Shown here: positions 1 through 8,177 of the stretch, piece after piece
Layout of the letters: each line of letters begins with the position of its first letter
Numbering within the stretch: the stretch's first letter is position 1
Origin: Arthrobacter sp. 31Y
GTDB taxonomy: Bacteria; Actinomycetota; Actinomycetes; Actinomycetales; Micrococcaceae
Length of the DNA: 64,000 nucleotides
Assembly: GCF_000526335.1 (NCBI RefSeq)
Contig: NZ_JAFW01000001.1
Span: forward strand, 1,488,001 to 1,552,000
Direction of reading: 5' to 3'
Translations under genes and position numbers: made by a program
Notes under the pieces: model-generated
What the model was told of the DNA's origin: nothing
Databases searched by the model: none
Seen by the model: the letters and a program-made list of their open reading frames with translations, nothing else

Positions 1-1
1 C

Positions 2-529
2 GCCTTCATGCGCCACGACTATGTGGAGGGCATCAAGCACCACGAGCGTGCAGCCAAGCTCCTCTCCCCCGCCAACGACATTGAGTTGTGGGCCCGTTTC
101 AACAAGGCGTCGGCAGCGGTTCGACTGTCCTCCGGGATTGTGGAACCGGAAACGTTGTCCGCCATTGAGCGTGCAGAACTTGCACTGTCCATTGTGGGCG
201 GAAACAAGACGGACCAGTTGGAGGTCGCGTTCATCCGCGCCCGCTGGCTGTACCTGACCGGGGACATCCCTGCAGCCGTGGAGAAGCTCCGCGAAATTTA
301 CGCAGACCGCAAGGTGCTGGCCCGGCACACCGCCGGCGAAGTGTCGCTGTTGCTGGGTAAGTCCTTGAAAGCTGCAGGGGAAGCCGCTGAGGCGCTCCAG
401 TTCCTGGAAGAGGCCCAGCACGACTTCAGCGCGGCGGGAGCTTCGGACCGGGTGCAGCAGGCCATGGACGCTGTACTGGAGATCCGTCTTGCCGAGCGCC
501 GGGCCGCAAAGGAACACTCCCAAGCCTGA
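2..529 (+). CDS. C-terminal part of a TPR-repeat protein (5' end outside window)
   Basis: The open frame runs in from the left edge, so the ATG at 8 need not be the start. The visible 175 or so residues are all alpha-helical and rich in Ala, Leu and Glu, with helix pairs spaced like tetratricopeptide repeats (for example YVEGIKHHERAAKLL and GEAAEALQFLEEAQHDF). The protein ends in a charged tail. By analogy with Arthrobacter gene order beside purC, this may be the effector half of a helix-turn-helix regulator, but no DNA-binding domain is visible here. It converges on purC across a long palindrome. Confidence 0.6.
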   Translation, partial: AFMRHDYVEGIKHHERAAKLLSPANDIELWARFNKASAAVRLSSGIVEPETLSAIERAELALSIVGGNKTDQLEVAFIRARWLYLTGDIPAAVEKLREIYADRKVLARHTAGEVSLLLGKSLKAAGEAAEALQFLEEAQHDFSAAGASDRVQQAMDAVLEIRLAERRAAKEHSQA

Positions 530-530
530 C

Positions 531-603
531 TTAACCCAAGTAAGTCGCAGTTAAGCGCGTTTTGAGCGGTCAAAACGCGCTTAACTGCGACTCAGTTGGG
601 TAA
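531..603. repeat. Long palindrome between convergent genes (family C, copy 1)
   Basis: A 23-bp perfect inverted repeat (arms 543-565 and 570-592, loop GCGG) lies inside an outer arm pair CCCAA...TTGGG. The outer bases and the centre TGAGCGGTCA resemble two other palindromes at 15247 and 37486. It sits between two convergent stop codons and probably acts as a bidirectional terminator. There is no T-run. Confidence 0.75.
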
Positions 604-604
604 T

Positions 605-1543
605 TTAGGCGAAGGTGCGGCCCGTCAGTTTTTCGTACGCTTCGACGTAGCGGGCGCGGGTGCGCTCCACCACCTCGGCGGGCAGTGCCGGCGGAGGAGT
701 ATCCGAGGACTTGTCCCAGCCGGACTCAGCGGAGGTCAGCCAGTCACGGACGTACTGCTTGTCATACGAAGGCTGCGACTGACCCGGCGCGTACGTGGAC
801 GCATCCCAGAACCGTGAAGAGTCCGGGGTGAGGACCTCGTCGCCCAAGGTGATGATGCCCGTGGCTGCGTCAATGCCGAACTCCACCTTGGTGTCTGCAA
901 GGATGATGCCGCGTTCGCGGGCGATCTCCTCGGCGCGGGTGTAGATCTTCAGGGTCAGTTCGCTCAGGCGTGCGGCGATGTCGTCGCCCACCATGGCCAC
1001 AACATCGTCATAGGTGATGTTGACGTCGTGCTCGCCCACTTCGGCTTTGGCAGAAGGCGTGAAGAGCGCCTTCTCCAAGCGCGAACCATCAACCAGGCCC
1101 TCGGGCAGCGGGATGTCGCACACCGTGCGGGATTCCTTGTACTCAGCCAGGCCGGAGCCGGTGAGGTAACCGCGTGCGATGCATTCCACCGGGAACATGT
1201 CCAGCTTCTTGCAGATCATGGCCCGGCCCTCGACGGCGGCGGGAACGCCACCTTCCACCGTGGACGCCAGCACGTGGTGCTCAACATCCAACTGATCGAA
1301 CCACCACAGGCTCAGCTGCGTCAGGACGCGGCCTTTGTCTGGGATTTCGCTGCTCAGCACGTGGTCATAAGCGCTGATGCGGTCACTGGCCACCACCAAG
1401 ACGCATTCCTGGCCGATCTTTTCCGTGATGGCTTCGTCTGCCGGGACGTAGAGATCGCGAACCTTGCCGGAATAGACGTGCGTCCAGCCCGGAAGGTCCA
1501 GTGTTTCGGTTTCGAAGCCGCCGGTGGGGATGCCCTCAGTCAT
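605..1543 (-). CDS. purC: Phosphoribosylaminoimidazole-succinocarboxamide synthase (SAICAR synthetase)
   Basis: This enzyme condenses CAIR with aspartate using ATP in de novo purine synthesis. It is 312 residues, the usual length of the larger bacterial/fungal type. Family motifs include YSGKVRDLY near the N-terminus, DRISAYD and a D(V/T)KFEFG-like segment (ADTKVEFGID). The ATG at 1543 is preferred over the TTG at 1549, which would overlap the purD stop; AGG lies about 10 bases upstream of the ATG. The gene follows purD with almost no gap, so the two are probably cotranscribed and translationally coupled. Confidence 0.95.
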   Translation of the reverse strand: MTEGIPTGGFETETLDLPGWTHVYSGKVRDLYVPADEAITEKIGQECVLVVASDRISAYDHVLSSEIPDKGRVLTQLSLWWFDQLDVEHHVLASTVEGGVPAAVEGRAMICKKLDMFPVECIARGYLTGSGLAEYKESRTVCDIPLPEGLVDGSRLEKALFTPSAKAEVGEHDVNITYDDVVAMVGDDIAARLSELTLKIYTRAEEIARERGIILADTKVEFGIDAATGIITLGDEVLTPDSSRFWDASTYAPGQSQPSYDKQYVRDWLTSAESGWDKSSDTPPPALPAEVVERTRARYVEAYEKLTGRTFA

Positions 1544-1545
1544 GC

Positions 1546-2856
1546 TCAAGCCTGCACTTTCGGGATGGTTCCGGTCGCGGTGTACGGCACACGGATTTCG
1601 CCGCGTGCGGCTTTGCCTCCGATGTCCGTACGGAACTGTGAGCCTTCAAGCTGAACCAGCTCAACGCCGTCGTACGCCTTTTCGCGGGCCTCCACCAGAT
1701 CGGAACCGAGCGCGACCACCGCGAGGACGCGGCCACCAGCGGAGACCACCTTGCCTTCGTCGTCCAGCTTGGTGCCGGCGTGGACCACGTGGACACCGTC
1801 CAGCTCGTCAACCTTCTTCAGGCCGCTGATGCGATCACCGGTGCGGGGTGCGTCCGGGTAGTTTTCGGCGGCGACGACGACGGCGACCGCCGTGTCCTTG
1901 GACCAGCGCAGCTCTTCTGCGGTGTCCAGTTCGCCCTTGGCAGCTGCCAGCAGCAGCGCACCGAGTGGGGTCTTGAGGCGTGCCAGGACGGCTTGCGTCT
2001 CGGGATCGCCGAAGCGGACGTTGAATTCGATGACGCGTGTGCCGCGGGACGTCAGGGCGAGGCCGCAGTAGAGAACACCGACGAACGGGGTGCCGCGGCG
2101 TGCCATCTCATCCACGGTGGGCTGGGCCACGCGGTCGATGACTTCCTGGACCAGGCCGGCGGGGGCCCACTCAAGCGGGGTGTACGCGCCCATGCCGCCG
2201 GTGTTGGGGCCTTCGTCGTTGTCGAAGATGCGCTTGAAGTCCTGCGCCGGGGACAGCGGGACAGTGGTGCGGCCGTCACAGAGGACAAACAGGGAGACCT
2301 CGGGGCCGTCCAGGAACTCTTCGATGACCACGGTTCCACCAGCGTCGAAGCAGGCCTGGGCGTGTGCCAGCGCTTCGTCGCGGTCCTTGGTGACCACTAC
2401 GCCCTTGCCGGCGGCCAGACCGTCATCCTTAACGACGTGCGGAGCACCGAAGGTGTCCAATGCGTCGGCAGCTTCCTCGGCGTTGGTGGCAACGCGGGCC
2501 ATGGCCGTGGGAACGTTGGCTTCAGCCATGATCTGCTTGGCGAAGGCCTTGGAAGCTTCCAGCTGGGCTGCTTCCTTACTAGGACCGAACACCGGAATCC
2601 CGGCCTCGCGGACCGCATCGGAAACCCCGGCGGCGAGCGGCGCCTCAGGGCCCACCACCACCAGGTCCACGCCCAGCTTGGTGGCGAGGGCGGACACGGC
2701 TTCCGGGCTGTTCCCGTCAATCGCGTGAGTGGGAACGAGTTTGCTGATGCCCGCGTTGCCCGGGGCCGCGTGGACCTCGGAAACGTTGGGATCTTCAAGC
2801 AGAGAGCGGACAATGGCGTGTTCGCGGCCGCCTGGGCCAATGACGAGTACCTTCAC
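1546..2856 (-). CDS. purD: Phosphoribosylamine-glycine ligase (GAR synthetase)
   Basis: This ATP-grasp ligase joins glycine to phosphoribosylamine in purine synthesis. The N-terminal motif VLVIGPGGREHA, the ATP-grasp segment GLAAGKGV and the C-terminal FNVRFGDPETQ are all visible. The GTG at 2856 gives a 436-residue protein of normal family length. It is preceded by TTGAGG at good spacing and puts the family's first strand at the N-terminus. The longer frame from 2904 adds 16 atypical residues. The stop overlaps the purC start region, so purD-purC form an operon. Purine synthesis here abuts a large purine degradation region. Confidence 0.95.
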   Translation of the reverse strand: MKVLVIGPGGREHAIVRSLLEDPNVSEVHAAPGNAGISKLVPTHAIDGNSPEAVSALATKLGVDLVVVGPEAPLAAGVSDAVREAGIPVFGPSKEAAQLEASKAFAKQIMAEANVPTAMARVATNAEEAADALDTFGAPHVVKDDGLAAGKGVVVTKDRDEALAHAQACFDAGGTVVIEEFLDGPEVSLFVLCDGRTTVPLSPAQDFKRIFDNDEGPNTGGMGAYTPLEWAPAGLVQEVIDRVAQPTVDEMARRGTPFVGVLYCGLALTSRGTRVIEFNVRFGDPETQAVLARLKTPLGALLLAAAKGELDTAEELRWSKDTAVAVVVAAENYPDAPRTGDRISGLKKVDELDGVHVVHAGTKLDDEGKVVSAGGRVLAVVALGSDLVEAREKAYDGVELVQLEGSQFRTDIGGKAARGEIRVPYTATGTIPKVQA

Positions 2857-2953
2857 AGTCCTCAAGGGTACTTTGTGAAGGGCGAGCCGCCTAAGCTGTG
2901 TCATTCACCGGACCCGTATGGCGGGGTGAGCGCACGGCACGGGAGCCCACGCT

Positions 2954-2986
2954 CACGGGATCACGCGAAGTGCACGGGATCACGCG
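2954..2986. repeat. Short direct repeat in the purD/asparaginase intergenic region
   Basis: The 14-mer CACGGGATCACGCG occurs at 2954-2967 and again at 2973-2986, 19 bp apart centre to centre, followed by a GCGCGC-rich run. It lies between the divergent purD and asparaginase genes, about 100 bp upstream of purD. It could be a tandem regulator site or a simple duplication. Confidence 0.4.
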
Positions 2987-3039
2987 CGCGGGCGCGCGTA
3001 TGACCGGGGAACCACCCACCGCGCCCCTAGACTTGCTTC

Positions 3040-4056
3040 ATGCCCATAAGTTCGCATGAAACGTTCAACGTTGAGTCCGCGGTGGAACTGGCAGTGATCG
3101 AACGAAGTGGCTTTATTGAGTCCCGGCACATCGGCGCGGCCGTGGTTCTTGCCGGTGACGGCTCGGTAGTCACCCGCCTTGGTGACATCGACGCCCCCGT
3201 CCTCGCCCGCTCCACCCTCAAGCCCTTCCAAGCGCTGGCTTCCATGCAGTCCGGGGTTCCCCTGCGCGGCGCACAAGTTGCTGTGGCCTGCGGCAGCCAC
3301 ACTGGATCCCTGGACCATATGGACATTGTTGAGGGGATGCTCAAAGCAGCCGGCGTGAAGGAAGAAAACCTTCAGTGCCCCACGGCCTGGCCCCAGGACG
3401 AAACCGCCCGCAACTGGCTGGTCCGGTCAGAGCGTGGACAATCCAAGCTGGCCTTCAATTGCTCCGGCAAGCATGCCGCGTTCCTCTGGGCGTGCACAGA
3501 AAACGGCTGGGACCTGCGCAGCTATCTTGAGCCCAATCACCCGCTCCAGCAGCGTGTTCGATCGGTGATCGAGGAATACAGCGGCGAAACCATCTCCCAT
3601 CTGGGCATCGACGGCTGCGGCGCACCCGTTGCCGCCATCTCGCTGACCGGCCTCGCCCGCGCCTACTCCCGCTTGGCCAAGTCCCCGGGCGATAAATCAT
3701 CCAACGCGCGTGCTGCCACCATCGCCACGTCCATGCTCGACTATCCCTGGGCGGTCCAAGGCAAGGGCGAGTCCAACACCATCGTCATGGAAGAACTCGA
3801 GGTCCTGGCGAAAATCGGGGCTGAAGGGGTTCTGGTCCTGGCGACGCCCACGGGCGCAACCGTTGCCGTGAAGATGCTGGACGGGAACCTCCGGGCCACG
3901 TCTTTGGTAGGACTGACTCTCCTGGCCGTGAGCGGCGCCGTGGACATCCCTGCAGTTTCCAGCGTTCTGGAACGGGTGGTGGAGCCCGTACTCGGCGGCG
4001 GCCACGAGGTTGGCAAGATCAGGCTCGGCCACGCCGTCTCCGCCCTCCTGGACTAG
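3040..4056 (+). CDS. L-asparaginase, Rhizobium-type (asparaginase II family)
   Basis: The protein hydrolyses asparagine to aspartate and ammonia. It belongs to the ReAV-type family (PF06089), not to the AnsA/AnsB fold. Family hallmarks are present: a serine-lysine pair in STLK (S58, K61), ACGSHTG, the zinc-site segment NCSGKHA (C141, K144) and DGCGAP (C193). Length is 338 residues, which is normal. No clear Shine-Dalgarno precedes the ATG. The AGACTT-like hexamer just upstream would fit a leaderless transcript. The SCP-like gene follows 38 bp later and is probably cotranscribed. Confidence 0.9.
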   Translation: MPISSHETFNVESAVELAVIERSGFIESRHIGAAVVLAGDGSVVTRLGDIDAPVLARSTLKPFQALASMQSGVPLRGAQVAVACGSHTGSLDHMDIVEGMLKAAGVKEENLQCPTAWPQDETARNWLVRSERGQSKLAFNCSGKHAAFLWACTENGWDLRSYLEPNHPLQQRVRSVIEEYSGETISHLGIDGCGAPVAAISLTGLARAYSRLAKSPGDKSSNARAATIATSMLDYPWAVQGKGESNTIVMEELEVLAKIGAEGVLVLATPTGATVAVKMLDGNLRATSLVGLTLLAVSGAVDIPAVSSVLERVVEPVLGGGHEVGKIRLGHAVSALLD

Positions 4057-4094
4057 CGTCCCTTGGCTCGACCAGTACTTCTGAGGAGAAACCC

Positions 4095-4499
4095 ATGGCT
4101 GTTGCACGACGCCGCGTCAACGTAGAGGAAGGCCGCGCCGCGCTGGCAGCCTGGCAGGCCGCCGTCGAGCCTTCCGGTACTTCAGGTGAGCCGGGCAGCG
4201 GTGCCGGGACCCCGCCGTCGCGCGCTTTGATTGCGACGGCGGTGCGCTACTCCTTGGAGGAAGTCACCGCACGCGCACCCGGCAACTCGGTGGAGGTTCG
4301 GGTGCCGCCGTTCGGAGTCACCCAGTGCGTGGAGGGTCCCCGCCACACGCGCGGCACTCCCCCGAATGTGATCGAGTGCGACGCCGCCACGTGGCTGTCG
4401 CTGGTGACCGGCAGGATGACGTGGGCTGACGCTGTTTCGCGCCACCAGCTAACAGCGTCCGGGCTGCGCGCAGACCTCTCGGAGTTGCTCCCCCTCTAA
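4095..4499 (+). CDS. Sterol-carrier-family-like small protein
   Basis: This 134-residue protein has no signal peptide. It resembles the actinobacterial 'sterol carrier family' proteins often found after this asparaginase, with a PPFGVTQCVEGPRHTRGTPPN segment followed by a WLSLVTGRMTWADAV helix, as in SCP2-fold proteins. The start is supported by AGGAG ten bases upstream of the ATG. The ligand is unknown. The assignment rests on resemblance to the family rather than on catalytic residues. Confidence 0.75.
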   Translation: MAVARRRVNVEEGRAALAAWQAAVEPSGTSGEPGSGAGTPPSRALIATAVRYSLEEVTARAPGNSVEVRVPPFGVTQCVEGPRHTRGTPPNVIECDAATWLSLVTGRMTWADAVSRHQLTASGLRADLSELLPL

Positions 4500-4502
4500 T
4501 CG

Positions 4503-4563
4503 AGTTTTTGTACAGCTAATGCCCCTAAGACGGCGTCTTAAGGGCATCGGCTGTACAAAAACT
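4503..4563. repeat. Palindrome family A, copy 1 (bidirectional terminator-like)
   Basis: Perfect 14-bp outer arms AGTTTTTGTACAGC and GCTGTACAAAAACT flank an inner stem GCCCCTAAGACG/CGTCTTAAGGGC with one mismatch. The element lies between convergent stops. T- and A-runs on the outer edges give a U-tract to transcripts from either side. Related copies are at 6178 and 7313. Confidence 0.85.
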
Positions 4564-4569
4564 ATCCGG

Positions 4570-6057
4570 TCAGTCCGGGCAAACCGGGGTTGTTGATTGC
4601 CCCTTCTTGCTCATCTCGAACTGCGGGATGTCGTCGGCTGTGGGTCCACCGCGGAACTTCGGGGACGGGTTCTGGCCGCTGCTGATGCGCTCCAGTTCCT
4701 GCTGTGCGTAGACGTCTTCCTTGCCGAGCATGATGGCTGTGTCCTCGTTGGTGATCTCACCGTTGAAGGCGCGGACCATGACGCTGCGGTCGAACTGGCC
4801 TTCCCACTTGGCCACCACGAACGTTGCCACACAGTTGCCGAGCAGGTTGACGACCACTCGCATGGAGTCCATGAGGCGGTCGGCTCCGAGAAGAAGGGCG
4901 ACGCCGGCAACCGGGAAGATGCCGAGGGCGGCAGCGGTAGCGGAGAGTGCCAGGAAGGACGAACCCGGTACGCCGGCCATGCCTTTGGAGGTCAGGAGGA
5001 GCACACCCAGGGCTGCCAGCTGCTGGCCGAGATCAAGGTTGTGGCCGAAAGCCTGGGCCAGGAACAGCAGCGAGATGGAAAGGTAGATCGCGGCGCCGTC
5101 GAGGTTGAAGGAGTAGCCCGTGGGAACCACCAGGCCTGTGGTGGCACGGGAGCAACCAGCGTTGGTCAGCTTGGTCATGATGCGCGGCATCACAGCTTCG
5201 GTGGAGGCCGTGCCGAGCGCCAGCAGGAATTCTTCGCGGGTGTACTTCAGGAATGACCACAGCGGAACGCGGGCGAAGCCCCAAGCCACCACGAACAACA
5301 AGCCGATGAAGATGATGGCTGCTCCGTAGCAGGCAGCTATCAGGAGGGCGTAGGTACTGAGCGTGCCGATCCCGTACTGGCCAATGATGAAGGCCATGGC
5401 ACCGAAGGCGCCGATGGGGGCCACTTTCATGATCCAGGACATGATCTTGAAGATCAGCTCAAGGACGGTTTCCATGAGGCTGATGACCGGCAGGCAACGC
5501 TCGCGGCCAATGACCACGATGGCGGCACCGAAGAAGACTGAGAAGAACAGCACCTGAAGCAGGCTGTTGCTGGCAAATGCGCCGATCACGCTGACCGGAA
5601 TGACGTCCAGGATGAACGCTGCGGCGTCCTTGGGAGGCGCGTTTCCGGTCTTGGCGTTGAGGGCATCCTGGGAAAGCGTGGAGGGATCGATGTTCAGGCC
5701 GGCACCTGGCTGAACGAGGTTACCGACGATGAGCCCGAAAACGAGGGCGAAAAGAGTGGCGCCGGTGAAGTACAGGAGCGCTTTGACCCCGACCCTTCCG
5801 ACCGCCTTGACGTCGCCCACTGCCGAGATACCCGTGACGATCACGAGGAAAATCAGCGGGGCAATGATCATCTTGATGAGTTGAATGAATCCATCGCCCA
5901 GTGGCCGAAGGGCGGACCCAATGGTCGGCCAAAAATGACCGATGAGTACACCTGCGACGACGGCGATCAGGATTTGAAAAAAGAGCGACTGGTACAGCCG
6001 CTTTTTCTTCTGCGGGGCCGAACTCGCCTTCAGCGCCGCGGAGTCTGGGATCTTCAT
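4570..6057 (-). CDS. dctA: Dicarboxylate/amino acid:cation symporter (DctA type)
   Basis: Integral membrane symporter of the glutamate/C4-dicarboxylate (DAACS) family, expected to import malate, succinate or fumarate with protons or sodium. Family motifs are visible: the first membrane helix after a basic N-terminus, PTGYSFNLDGAAIYL in the binding region and LTSKGMAGVPGSSF in re-entrant loop 2. The start at 6057 gives 495 residues. A longer GTG frame from 6171 would run through a dyad operator at 6152-6166 and is rejected. The operator matches others in front of purine and glyoxylate genes, so C4-acid uptake may be co-regulated with malic enzyme and malate synthase. Confidence 0.88.
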   Translation of the reverse strand: MKIPDSAALKASSAPQKKKRLYQSLFFQILIAVVAGVLIGHFWPTIGSALRPLGDGFIQLIKMIIAPLIFLVIVTGISAVGDVKAVGRVGVKALLYFTGATLFALVFGLIVGNLVQPGAGLNIDPSTLSQDALNAKTGNAPPKDAAAFILDVIPVSVIGAFASNSLLQVLFFSVFFGAAIVVIGRERCLPVISLMETVLELIFKIMSWIMKVAPIGAFGAMAFIIGQYGIGTLSTYALLIAACYGAAIIFIGLLFVVAWGFARVPLWSFLKYTREEFLLALGTASTEAVMPRIMTKLTNAGCSRATTGLVVPTGYSFNLDGAAIYLSISLLFLAQAFGHNLDLGQQLAALGVLLLTSKGMAGVPGSSFLALSATAAALGIFPVAGVALLLGADRLMDSMRVVVNLLGNCVATFVVAKWEGQFDRSVMVRAFNGEITNEDTAIMLGKEDVYAQQELERISSGQNPSPKFRGGPTADDIPQFEMSKKGQSTTPVCPD

Positions 6058-6151
6058 TGATCTGAACCAATCATTTGGGAACAGCCCCACATTTTGAGGG
6101 GGTTTTTCAAATGTAATCCCGCTCACACCATTCCGCAAGGGGAAAATGTTA

Positions 6152-6166
6152 TTCCATATTGTGGAA
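6152..6166. promoter_or_regulatory. Predicted operator, purine-locus dyad (site 1)
   Basis: TTCCATATTGTGGAA, perfect 5-bp arms around a 5-bp spacer, 95 bp upstream of the dctA start. The same dyad type recurs at 10633, 22896, 27811 and 31895. The layout TTCC-N-GGAA is usual for IclR-family operators, and an IclR gene lies at 30985. Confidence 0.6.
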
Positions 6167-6177
6167 GTCACATTTGG
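6167..6177 (+). promoter_or_regulatory. Shared 11-mer GTCACATTTGG (copy 1)
   Basis: It directly abuts the dyad at 6152-6166. The same 11-mer (GTCACATTYGG) is found at 10720, 22935 (reverse) and 27908, each in an intergenic region of the purine locus. Its role is unknown. It contains a TGTGA half-site on the other strand, as in Crp-type sites. Confidence 0.4.
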
Positions 6178-6235
6178 TTTTTTGTACAGCTACTGCCCTG
6201 ATGAGCGGCTCATAAGGGCAGGACCTGTACTAAAG
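6178..6235. repeat. Palindrome family A, copy 2
   Basis: TTTTGTACAG and CTGTACTAAA outer arms, with inner stem CTGCCCT-ATGAG-CGG-CTCAT-AGGGCAG. It follows the DUF559-like gene stop on the minus strand and precedes dctA. With copy 3 at 7313 it brackets that gene exactly. Confidence 0.8.
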
Positions 6236-6236
6236 C

Positions 6237-7262
6237 TCAGGACTTCCAACCCTGCTTTCGGAGGGCTTGAACCACGCGGGCCACCACCCATTTCCTCCCG
6301 TGCTTCATGTCCACCTTGTTGATCTTGACCTGACGCCAGCCTGCCTCTGAGACGCGCTGATCCCGGTAAGCATCCAGGGCTTGCTGCTCTGGAGAAAGGT
6401 GATGGAGACCCTCGTATTCAAGGCAGGTCCGATACTCCGGGCATCCGAGGTCCGTCCACACCGGCCTACCAAGGGCATCGTCAACCCTGCAGTTAGGGAC
6501 GAATGCAGGGATTCCGGCATCTTCCAGCATCAAGCGCAGCTTCGTTTCCGGAGGAGAATCAACGCCAACACGCAGACGGTCCAACGCGATGCGGGCCTTG
6601 CGGACGCCATGGATACCGTTGGCCTTTTCAACGAAGTGTTGCAGCTTCGGCAAAGAGACCATGGGAACCCGTGGTGGCCCGAACGAGCGTTCGTGTTCGC
6701 TGACAATGGCATCGCCCACGACCACCAGATCTTCCATGGGCAACATCGAGGCCAGATCCACCCACGTCCGCGCAAAAGACGTGAGGATAACCCCGTCCTG
6801 GTCTGTGAGATCACCGTCCCTCAAAGTCAGGCGGTGGCCGGCAACTCCCCTACGCCGAGGCAGCGATCCGTTCCTTGGCCGAGATAGATGGATGAATCGC
6901 CCCGGCTCCCGAAAGTGGGGCCCGCTTTTTGGCCCCCAAGGAATAGGTTCTACGACGGCGGTCACCGGGCCGCCGTCGTCGGGCTTGAACTGCGCCCAAG
7001 CAGGCAGGGGAAGGCCGAGCACCTCCGCGGCACTGATATGGCTGAGGAAGTCACCCTGATTGAGTTCAAGATGTGGCCGGGCAACCTCCAGCAACGTCTG
7101 CACTCGCCGCGGTAGCCGGAGTCCCCGGCTGGGCACCAGTAGGTCCGATGCCCGCAATCTCTTCGGGGCAACGCCGAATTCATCAGCCGCAGCCAAGGTA
7201 AAGGCGCGGTCAGAAAGTGCGGGAGGAAGAGAAGACAACGGACGCATGCCCCATTCAGTCAT
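6237..7262 (-). CDS. Hypothetical protein with DUF559/Vsr-like nuclease C-terminus
   Basis: A 341-residue cytosolic protein. The last 110 residues look like the DUF559/Vsr endonuclease fold: PPETKLRLMLEDAGIP, then a predicted strand with acidic residue (RPVWTDLGCPEYRTCLEYEGLHH), then RVSEAGWRQVKINK. The N-terminal half resembles the AbiEi-associated proteins common in Arthrobacter. The ATG at 7262 is preferred over the GTG at 7268. The gene stands alone between two like palindromes (6178 and 7313). A similar protein at 26496 is also bracketed by palindromes. Function is unknown; a defence or repair nuclease is possible. Confidence 0.65.
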   Translation of the reverse strand: MTEWGMRPLSSLPPALSDRAFTLAAADEFGVAPKRLRASDLLVPSRGLRLPRRVQTLLEVARPHLELNQGDFLSHISAAEVLGLPLPAWAQFKPDDGGPVTAVVEPIPWGPKSGPHFREPGRFIHLSRPRNGSLPRRRGVAGHRLTLRDGDLTDQDGVILTSFARTWVDLASMLPMEDLVVVGDAIVSEHERSFGPPRVPMVSLPKLQHFVEKANGIHGVRKARIALDRLRVGVDSPPETKLRLMLEDAGIPAFVPNCRVDDALGRPVWTDLGCPEYRTCLEYEGLHHLSPEQQALDAYRDQRVSEAGWRQVKINKVDMKHGRKWVVARVVQALRKQGWKS

Positions 7263-7312
7263 AACCACCGAGGCGACGGAGAGTTATCCACAGATCATTC
7301 GCGTCAGACCTG

Positions 7313-7373
7313 AGTTTTTGTACAGCAGATGCCCGGAAAGGGCTGTTTTAGGGGCGTTATGTGTACAAAAACT
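7313..7373. repeat. Palindrome family A, copy 3
   Basis: Perfect 12-bp outer arms AGTTTTTGTACA and TGTACAAAAACT with a weaker GCCC/GGGC inner stem. It lies just after the SDR stop (minus strand) and upstream of the DUF559-like gene. Confidence 0.8.
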
Positions 7374-7375
7374 AG

Positions 7376-8143
7376 CTAGCCGCGCCCCACGAACGGCATG
7401 CCGGCAGCCGTCACCACCAGGGATCCCACACTGGCCGACGCCGGCATGTTGGCCATCATGAGTACGGCACGGGCAGCGTCGTCCACGGGAAACATGGGCT
7501 CCACCTTGCGGCTGCCGTCGGCTTGAAGGGCACCCGACCCCACGCCGATGGTGTCCATGATCTCCGTGCCGGTGTTGCCGATGTCGATCTGCCCACAGGT
7601 GATGCCAAATTCACGCCCGTCCAGCTCGATGCTCTTGGTCAGGCCCGTCATGGCGTGCTTGGTGACCGTATAAGCCACGGACCTGGGCCTGGGCGAATGC
7701 GCCGAGATGGATCCGTTGTTGATGATGCGGCCACCCTGCGGCTCTTGGGCTTTCATGCTTCGCACAGCCTCGGCCGCGCACAGCATGGAACCGGTGACGT
7801 TCACGCGCAGAGTCGACTCCCACTCGTCCACGCTGATCTCGCCCACGTCGCCTGCCGGGCCAAAGATACCGGCGTTGTTGAACAGCACATCAACCCGGCC
7901 CCAGCGTTGGCGCACCTCCGCGAAAAGGCGCGCGACGTCGTCGGGCGCTGTGACATCGCACGGAACCGCCAACGCGTCCGGATGTTCGCCCGCGGTCTCC
8001 AGCAAGTGCGCCTCACGGCGGCCGGCCAACGCAACGCGGTAGCCGTCGGCGAGCATGAGCCTGGCGACGGCTCGCCCAATACCCGAACCGGCCCCGGTCA
8101 CGACGGCGACCCTCGGGTTTGTGGGCGGGCTGGAGTCAGTCAT
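7376..8143 (-). CDS. SDR family NAD(P)-dependent oxidoreductase
   Basis: A classical short-chain dehydrogenase of 255 residues. The cofactor motif TGAGSGIG starts near residue 16, NNAG is at 89-92, and the catalytic Ser (around 145-147) and Y158-x3-K162 are in place. The substrate cannot be read from sequence. It lies 34 bp downstream of the racemase-like gene and the NCS1 permease on the same strand, so it probably belongs to their ureide or hydantoin operon. Confidence 0.85.
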   Translation of the reverse strand: MTDSSPPTNPRVAVVTGAGSGIGRAVARLMLADGYRVALAGRREAHLLETAGEHPDALAVPCDVTAPDDVARLFAEVRQRWGRVDVLFNNAGIFGPAGDVGEISVDEWESTLRVNVTGSMLCAAEAVRSMKAQEPQGGRIINNGSISAHSPRPRSVAYTVTKHAMTGLTKSIELDGREFGITCGQIDIGNTGTEIMDTIGVGSGALQADGSRKVEPMFPVDDAARAVLMMANMPASASVGSLVVTAAGMPFVGRG

Positions 8144-8177
8144 GTGGTTGCCTTTCGGGGAAGTGCTGGTGGCAGCG

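Noticed and set aside
6058..6171. GTG start for dctA at 6171
   Set aside because: The extension would encode the operator dyad and lacks a ribosome site; ATG 6057 matches the family's N-terminus.
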